From contig JAFWTA010000024.1 of NCBI GenBank assembly GCA_017519145.1, positions 1-58,348 on the forward strand: a stretch of 58,348 nt of DNA, written 5' to 3'. How positions within the stretch are numbered: position 1 is the first letter of the stretch; the number at the start of each line of letters is the position of its first letter. Below the pieces are notes generated by a model that did no database searches, was not told the DNA's origin, and saw only the letters and a list, made by a program, of their open reading frames with translations. The translations under genes and the position numbers were made by a program. This stretch comes from Ruminococcus sp. GTDB lineage: Bacteria; Bacillota; Clostridia; Oscillospirales; Ruminococcaceae. This document shows, in pieces, positions 54,427 to 58,348 of the stretch.

Positions 54427-55065
54427 ATGAAAATACACCACCTTCAGCTCGGACCTCTCCGCGCTAACTGCTATATTGTTGAAACTGCTCCCGGCAGATG
54501 CGTTGCCGTCGATATCGGCGGTGACAGCCGCCTGCTGCTGGAGTTCCTGAAAATGAAGAAGCTCCGCCTGTCAAAGATACTCCTCACCCACGGTCACTTC
54601 GATCACATCGGCGGCGCCGAGGAGGTGCATAAGGCTACGGGAGCCGAGATCTACATTCACGAGCTTGACGCCTATATGCTGGAAAGCGAGGCTCATTCCC
54701 TCGCAAACAGTATGTCCTTTGCAAAGTTCACTCCCATTACGGACTGGACCTGCGTTTACGGCGACTGCTACATCAACGACGGCGACTGCTCATTCCGCGT
54801 GCTCCACACCCCCGGTCACACTCAGGGAAGCGTGTGCTATGTCTGCGGCGATGCTATATTCTCGGGTGATACCCTTTTCTGCTGCTCCGTCGGCAGAACA
54901 GACTTCCCTCACAGCAGCAGCTCCGCTATGATGTATTCCCTCAACAAGCTCTATCACCTTGAGGGCGATTACAGGGTCTATCCCGGTCACAACGAGACAA
55001 CTACCCTCGATTACGAGCGTGAAGCAAATCCATACATGAAACAGTTCAGAGGAAAAAATGACTGA
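54427..55065 (+). CDS. MBL-fold hydrolase (glyoxalase II-like)
   Basis: A 212-residue metallo-beta-lactamase-fold enzyme: THGHFDHIGGAEE, HTPGHTQGSVCY, FSGDTLF and PGHNETT supply the two-metal site. Families of this kind hydrolyse thioesters such as S-lactoylglutathione; in an organism lacking glutathione the real substrate is open. It sits between relA and hemZ and overlaps hemZ by 8 bases. Confidence 0.9.
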   Translation: MKIHHLQLGPLRANCYIVETAPGRCVAVDIGGDSRLLLEFLKMKKLRLSKILLTHGHFDHIGGAEEVHKATGAEIYIHELDAYMLESEAHSLANSMSFAKFTPITDWTCVYGDCYINDGDCSFRVLHTPGHTQGSVCYVCGDAIFSGDTLFCCSVGRTDFPHSSSSAMMYSLNKLYHLEGDYRVYPGHNETTTLDYEREANPYMKQFRGKND

Positions 55066-56548
55066 GAAAAATAATTCAAAAATGCCGATTATAATGATCG
55101 GCCATTCTTTTAAATACGAGACCGAGGCTACGCTGAAGCTGTTCTTCAATACGGCAAGATTCAGCTTCACCTCAGATATTGCAGAGGCTTCGGGCAGCAG
55201 CTATGTCCTTACCGAAGCGGCTGAGGACGGTACCGTTACCGTCTGCGTCTGCCTCGACGGCGTTCAGGAGGAAAAAACAGCAAAGCTTTCCCCCGATGCC
55301 GAGAAAAAAGACTTTGAGTACACCATTTGCAGGCTGCTTTTCGGGCTCCTCGTAAACAGGACAGGCATTACTCCGCCGTGGGGACTGCTCACAGGCATTC
55401 GTCCCGTGAAAAAGGTCATCGACCTTATCCGTCAGGGGAAGTCCGAGGAGGAGATATACTCACAGCTGGGTGAACGCTACCTCGCTGCACCCAAAAAGCT
55501 GAAGCTCGCCTACGATACCGCTGTGAACCAGCTTCCCATACTCGACAGGATAGACAGCTCAGCGGTGAGCCTTTACGTTTCTATCCCATTCTGTCCCACA
55601 AGGTGCAGCTACTGCTCATTCGTGTCCCACTCAATGGACTCTGCCATAAAGCTCATGCCTGATTATATCAGTGCGCTCTGCCGCGAGCTGGAGATATTGG
55701 GCAGGATAGTGAAGGACACCGACACCAAGATAGATACAATCTACTTCGGAGGCGGCACTCCTACTTCTGTGTCCGCAGAGGAGCTCCGCACCATTATGGA
55801 AGCTGTGGAGAGGAATTTTGACCTCGACAAGGTGAGAGAGTACAGTGTTGAGGCTGGACGTCCCGACACCATCACCGAGGAAAAGCTGAGAGTGATAAAG
55901 GCTCTCGGCGCCGGACGTATCTCCGTAAACCCTCAGACCCTCAACGACGAGGTGCTGAAAGTCATCGGCAGAAAGCACTCAGGCGAGGACGCCGTGAAAG
56001 CCTTTGAGCTGGCAAGAAAGGTGGGCTTCCAAAACATCAATACCGACCTTATCGCAGGTCTCCCCACCGAGTCCGCAGACAGCTTCAGAAATACTCTCGA
56101 CCGCATGATAGAACTTGACCCCGAGAGCATAACCGTCCATACCCTTACCATAAAGCGCTCCGCTTCCCTGTTTGAAACAGGCAGCGAAAACAGCTCAAAT
56201 CCTGCGGCTGAGATGGTGGATTACAGTATCCCCACTCTCATGTCCCACGGCTATCTCCCCTACTATATGTACCGCCAGAAGAATACTGTGGATAACCTTG
56301 AAAATGTGGGCTACGCCAAAAAAGGCTTCGAGAGCTACTACAATATCTTCATCATGGACGAGACCCAGACCATACTCGGCGCAGGCTGCGCTGCGTCCAC
56401 AAAGCTGGTCTGCCCCGACGGTAAGATAAGCCGTATACATAACTACAAATTCCCGTATGAGTACATCAGGAGCTTCGACAAGCTCATGGAGAAAAAAGAG
56501 GAGGTGACGGAATGCCTGAAAAAAATCAGGTCTGTACAGCCGAGATAA
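55058..56548 (+). CDS. hemZ: Coproporphyrinogen dehydrogenase HemZ-like
   Basis: A 496-residue radical SAM protein. The cluster motif is CPTRCSYCSF (about residues 178-187), preceded by a HemZ-type N-terminal part (TGIRPVKKVIDL) and followed by IYFGGGTPTS. HemZ takes part in anaerobic coproporphyrinogen III oxidation in Firmicutes; not all members are true oxidases. Its 3' end overlaps rlmD by 37 bases, so the two are likely coupled. Confidence 0.9.
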   Translation: MTEKNNSKMPIIMIGHSFKYETEATLKLFFNTARFSFTSDIAEASGSSYVLTEAAEDGTVTVCVCLDGVQEEKTAKLSPDAEKKDFEYTICRLLFGLLVNRTGITPPWGLLTGIRPVKKVIDLIRQGKSEEEIYSQLGERYLAAPKKLKLAYDTAVNQLPILDRIDSSAVSLYVSIPFCPTRCSYCSFVSHSMDSAIKLMPDYISALCRELEILGRIVKDTDTKIDTIYFGGGTPTSVSAEELRTIMEAVERNFDLDKVREYSVEAGRPDTITEEKLRVIKALGAGRISVNPQTLNDEVLKVIGRKHSGEDAVKAFELARKVGFQNINTDLIAGLPTESADSFRNTLDRMIELDPESITVHTLTIKRSASLFETGSENSSNPAAEMVDYSIPTLMSHGYLPYYMYRQKNTVDNLENVGYAKKGFESYYNIFIMDETQTILGAGCAASTKLVCPDGKISRIHNYKFPYEYIRSFDKLMEKKEEVTECLKKIRSVQPR

Positions 56549-57870
56549 CCGGTCTTACATCCGAGGGAAGCGGCGTCTGCCGCGTTGACGGCATGGCTGT
56601 TTTCGTCCCCGGGACCGCTGTTGGCGATATTGCCGAGATAAAAATAGTAAAGGTGCTGAAAAGCTATGCTTTCGGCATAGTTGAACGCATTGTAACTCCC
56701 TCTGACGACCGCGTGGAAAACACCTGCTCCGTGTATAAGCAGTGCGGCGGCTGTCTGCTGAGACATATCTCCTATGAGGCTGAGTGCCGCACCAAGGACG
56801 GTATCGTCCGCGACGCTTTCACCCGTATCGGCGGTCTTTCTCCCGAGTTTGACAGCTTCCTCGGCGCTGAGACTACAGAGCATTACCGCAACAAGGCTCA
56901 GTACCCATTGGCTGTTCAGGACGGCAGGGCTGTCTGCGGTTTTTATGCTCCCAGAAGCCACCGCCTTGTGCCCGTCACCAATTGCGCTCTCCAGCCCGAG
57001 GTCTTCGGAGATATCCTCCGCACCGTCCTCGGCTATATCAACGAGAAAAAGCTGTCGGTCTACGACGAGACAAGCGGAAGCGGCATTATGCGCCATATCT
57101 ACCTCCGCAGAGGTGCTCACTCGGGCGAGATAATGGTCTGTCTTGTGGTGAGAAAGGACGTCTCGCGCCAGCTCTCCGCCCTTTGCAGACTGCTTACGGA
57201 GTCCTTCGCGGATATAAAGAGCATTGTCATGAACATCAACCCCAAAAAGACAAATGTCATACTCGGCGACAGCTGCGTGACCCTCTGGGGAAGCGATACA
57301 ATCAGCGATACTATGTGCGGCAATACCGTTGAGATCTCTCCCCTTTCCTTCTATCAGGTGAACACCTTACAGGCGGAAAGGCTCTATGCAAAGGCTCTGG
57401 AATATGCAGCTCCCGACGGCAGCGAGGTCATCGCGGACCTCTACTGCGGCGCAGGCACCATCGGTCTCTCCATGGCGGAAAAGGCTGCAAAGATCGTCGG
57501 CGTGGAGATAATCCCACAAGCCGTTGAAAACGCCAAACGCAACGCTCAGAGCAATAATATATCCAATGCGGAATTCCACTGCGGCGATGCAGGCGAGGTC
57601 TTCGGGAAGCTTCGCAAACAGGGCTGCGCTCCCCATATCATAGTGGTAGACCCTCCGCGAAAGGGATGCTCTCAGGAGACTGTTGACCTCATAGCAGAGG
57701 CGGCTCCCAAACGAATAGTTATGATCTCCTGCAATCCTGCAACTGCCGCCCGTGATGCAAAGCTGCTCTCCGAAAAAGGCTACAGTGTGGATAAGGTCTG
57801 CGGAGTTGACCTTTTTCCAAGAACAGGACACGTTGAGTGCGTAGTATTGATGTCACGGCAGAAATCCTAA
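56512..57870 (+). CDS. rlmD: 23S rRNA (uracil-C5)-methyltransferase RlmD-like
   Basis: A 452-residue enzyme with an N-terminal TRAM domain (about 5-60), an iron-sulfur cluster region (CSVYKQCGGC and a later Cys), a SAM domain (ADLYCGAGTIGLSMAE), and the catalytic MISCNPATAARD. It makes 5-methyluridine in 23S rRNA; the exact position (747 or 1939) is assigned by family. The ATG follows GAGGTGACGGA inside hemZ. Confidence 0.9.
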   Translation: MPEKNQVCTAEITGLTSEGSGVCRVDGMAVFVPGTAVGDIAEIKIVKVLKSYAFGIVERIVTPSDDRVENTCSVYKQCGGCLLRHISYEAECRTKDGIVRDAFTRIGGLSPEFDSFLGAETTEHYRNKAQYPLAVQDGRAVCGFYAPRSHRLVPVTNCALQPEVFGDILRTVLGYINEKKLSVYDETSGSGIMRHIYLRRGAHSGEIMVCLVVRKDVSRQLSALCRLLTESFADIKSIVMNINPKKTNVILGDSCVTLWGSDTISDTMCGNTVEISPLSFYQVNTLQAERLYAKALEYAAPDGSEVIADLYCGAGTIGLSMAEKAAKIVGVEIIPQAVENAKRNAQSNNISNAEFHCGDAGEVFGKLRKQGCAPHIIVVDPPRKGCSQETVDLIAEAAPKRIVMISCNPATAARDAKLLSEKGYSVDKVCGVDLFPRTGHVECVVLMSRQKS

Positions 57871-57925
57871 AACGCCGATTTATCGCGGATAATTGGCATT
57901 TTGCAGTTCAGTAAACAACCAAAAT

Positions 57926-58163
57926 AAGCACTCATTTTCTGTATGCGGGAACACGTAATATCACCTAAAGAGATACAAACAGCATTTCGGCGCACTCGCG
58001 ATATAAACAGTCTTTTTAAGCACTCGATTTTTTGTGCTTAAAACTGCTGTTTGTAACTTTTAAGTGTGTAGAAATGCTGTCACTCGTTAAAATGTCCGAA
58101 AAATAGAGAAAAATCTCCCTAATCAAAAATTGCGATTGAGGGATAGGGTTGAGTGCTTAAAAA
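57926..58163. repeat. Repeat-rich, alternatively pairing leader region
   Basis: AAGCACTC recurs (57926-57933, 58018-58025) and its reverse form GAGTGCTT at 58151-58158. TTTTAAGCAC/GTGCTTAAAA (58014-58023, 58034-58043) is a perfect 10-bp stem. ACAAACAGC (57975-57983) can pair with GCTGTTTGT (58046-58054), and ACAGCATTTC (57979-57988) with GAAATGCTGT (58071-58080); these two pairings exclude each other. No ORF is seen in this 330-base gap. Confidence 0.6.
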
Positions 58164-58201
58164 TGTTGTCGAAAAAAGTATAAAGAACAGGAGTCAGAAA
58201 T

Positions 58202-58348
58202 ATGCTCAGGCTTAGACCATTCAGAAAGAATGATGCAAAAACAATTATTACATGGACAAACAAAAAGGAAGAATTCTATAAGTGGTCAGCCGGAATTCTG
58301 GGTGAATATCCTGTTACTGAAAAACGCTTGCTTGAAGCAACATCAGGC
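58202..58348 (+). CDS. GNAT acetyltransferase, N-terminal part (cut by window end)
   Basis: The first 49 codons of a GNAT-like enzyme: MLRLRPFRKNDAKTIITWT opens the fold in the RimJ/RimL style, then FYKWSAGILGEYPVTE. ACAGGAG precedes the ATG at a good distance. The acetyl-CoA loop is outside the window. Confidence 0.75.
   Translation, partial: MLRLRPFRKNDAKTIITWTNKKEEFYKWSAGILGEYPVTEKRLLEATSG

Overview
The window looks like chromosome from a cellulosome-type, anaerobic Firmicute of the Ruminococcus/Oscillospiraceae group. The basis is a type I dockerin protein, an oxygen-scavenging flavin reductase-rubredoxin-rubrerythrin fusion, HemZ, the sporulation pair spoIIGA-sigE, and Firmicute-style promoters (TTGACA-17-TATAAT) with GGAGG ribosome sites. 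The genus is an inference; no rRNA is present. One tRNA (Gln, TTG) is present. No CRISPR array or rRNA was seen.

Layout: 1-3.6 kb, TraX-like membrane protein, the multi-domain rubrerythrin fusion and two tandem DUF3592-like membrane proteins, all on the minus strand. 3.6-7.3 kb, a thiamine operon on the plus strand: promoter, TPP riboswitch, intrinsic terminator, thiD, cytX, thiC. 7.6-11.9 kb, an FAD oxidoreductase, a GtrA flippase-like protein and a large membrane protein with an acidic tandem-repeat N-terminus. 12-18.3 kb, minus strand: solute-binding lipoprotein, dockerin protein, and a LytTR/GHKL two-component pair; two exact 21-bp-phased repeats lie just upstream of the dockerin promoter. 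18.7-23.0 kb, a small mobilizable element: inverted repeat-rich candidate oriT, mobC, relaxase with a second gene nested in another frame, a 22-codon ORF, tnpW, and a large serine recombinase.

23.0-24.1 kb, a DUF1858 gene and a TetR regulator sharing an overlapping divergent promoter with two matching palindromes, followed by a 160-bp triple-hairpin repeat. 24.2-29.4 kb, a minus-strand operon of a M13 peptidase lipoprotein, an FtsX-type permease and an ABC ATPase. 29.6-34 kb, transport and small-enzyme genes (SLC13-like permease, GNAT, radical SAM, dCMP deaminase, sugar-binding lipoprotein). 34.4-43.1 kb, mixed housekeeping and accessory genes: pseudouridine synthase, tRNA-Gln, MATE transporter, a macro-domain-like fragment, Maf, DUF1015, DUF3781, CPBP-like protein, GNAT, SAP-DUF6434 and TcdA.

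43.1-44.6 kb, metY with a dyad over its -35 box and a short Cys-containing leader ORF. 44.6-48.2 kb, NudC, a DEAD-box helicase, a 51-residue membrane peptide and a phosphoesterase. 48.4-57.9 kb, conserved core: spoIIGA-sigE, then recJ, relA, an MBL hydrolase, hemZ and rlmD packed with overlaps or very short gaps. The window ends inside a GNAT gene preceded by a repeat-rich, possibly structured leader.
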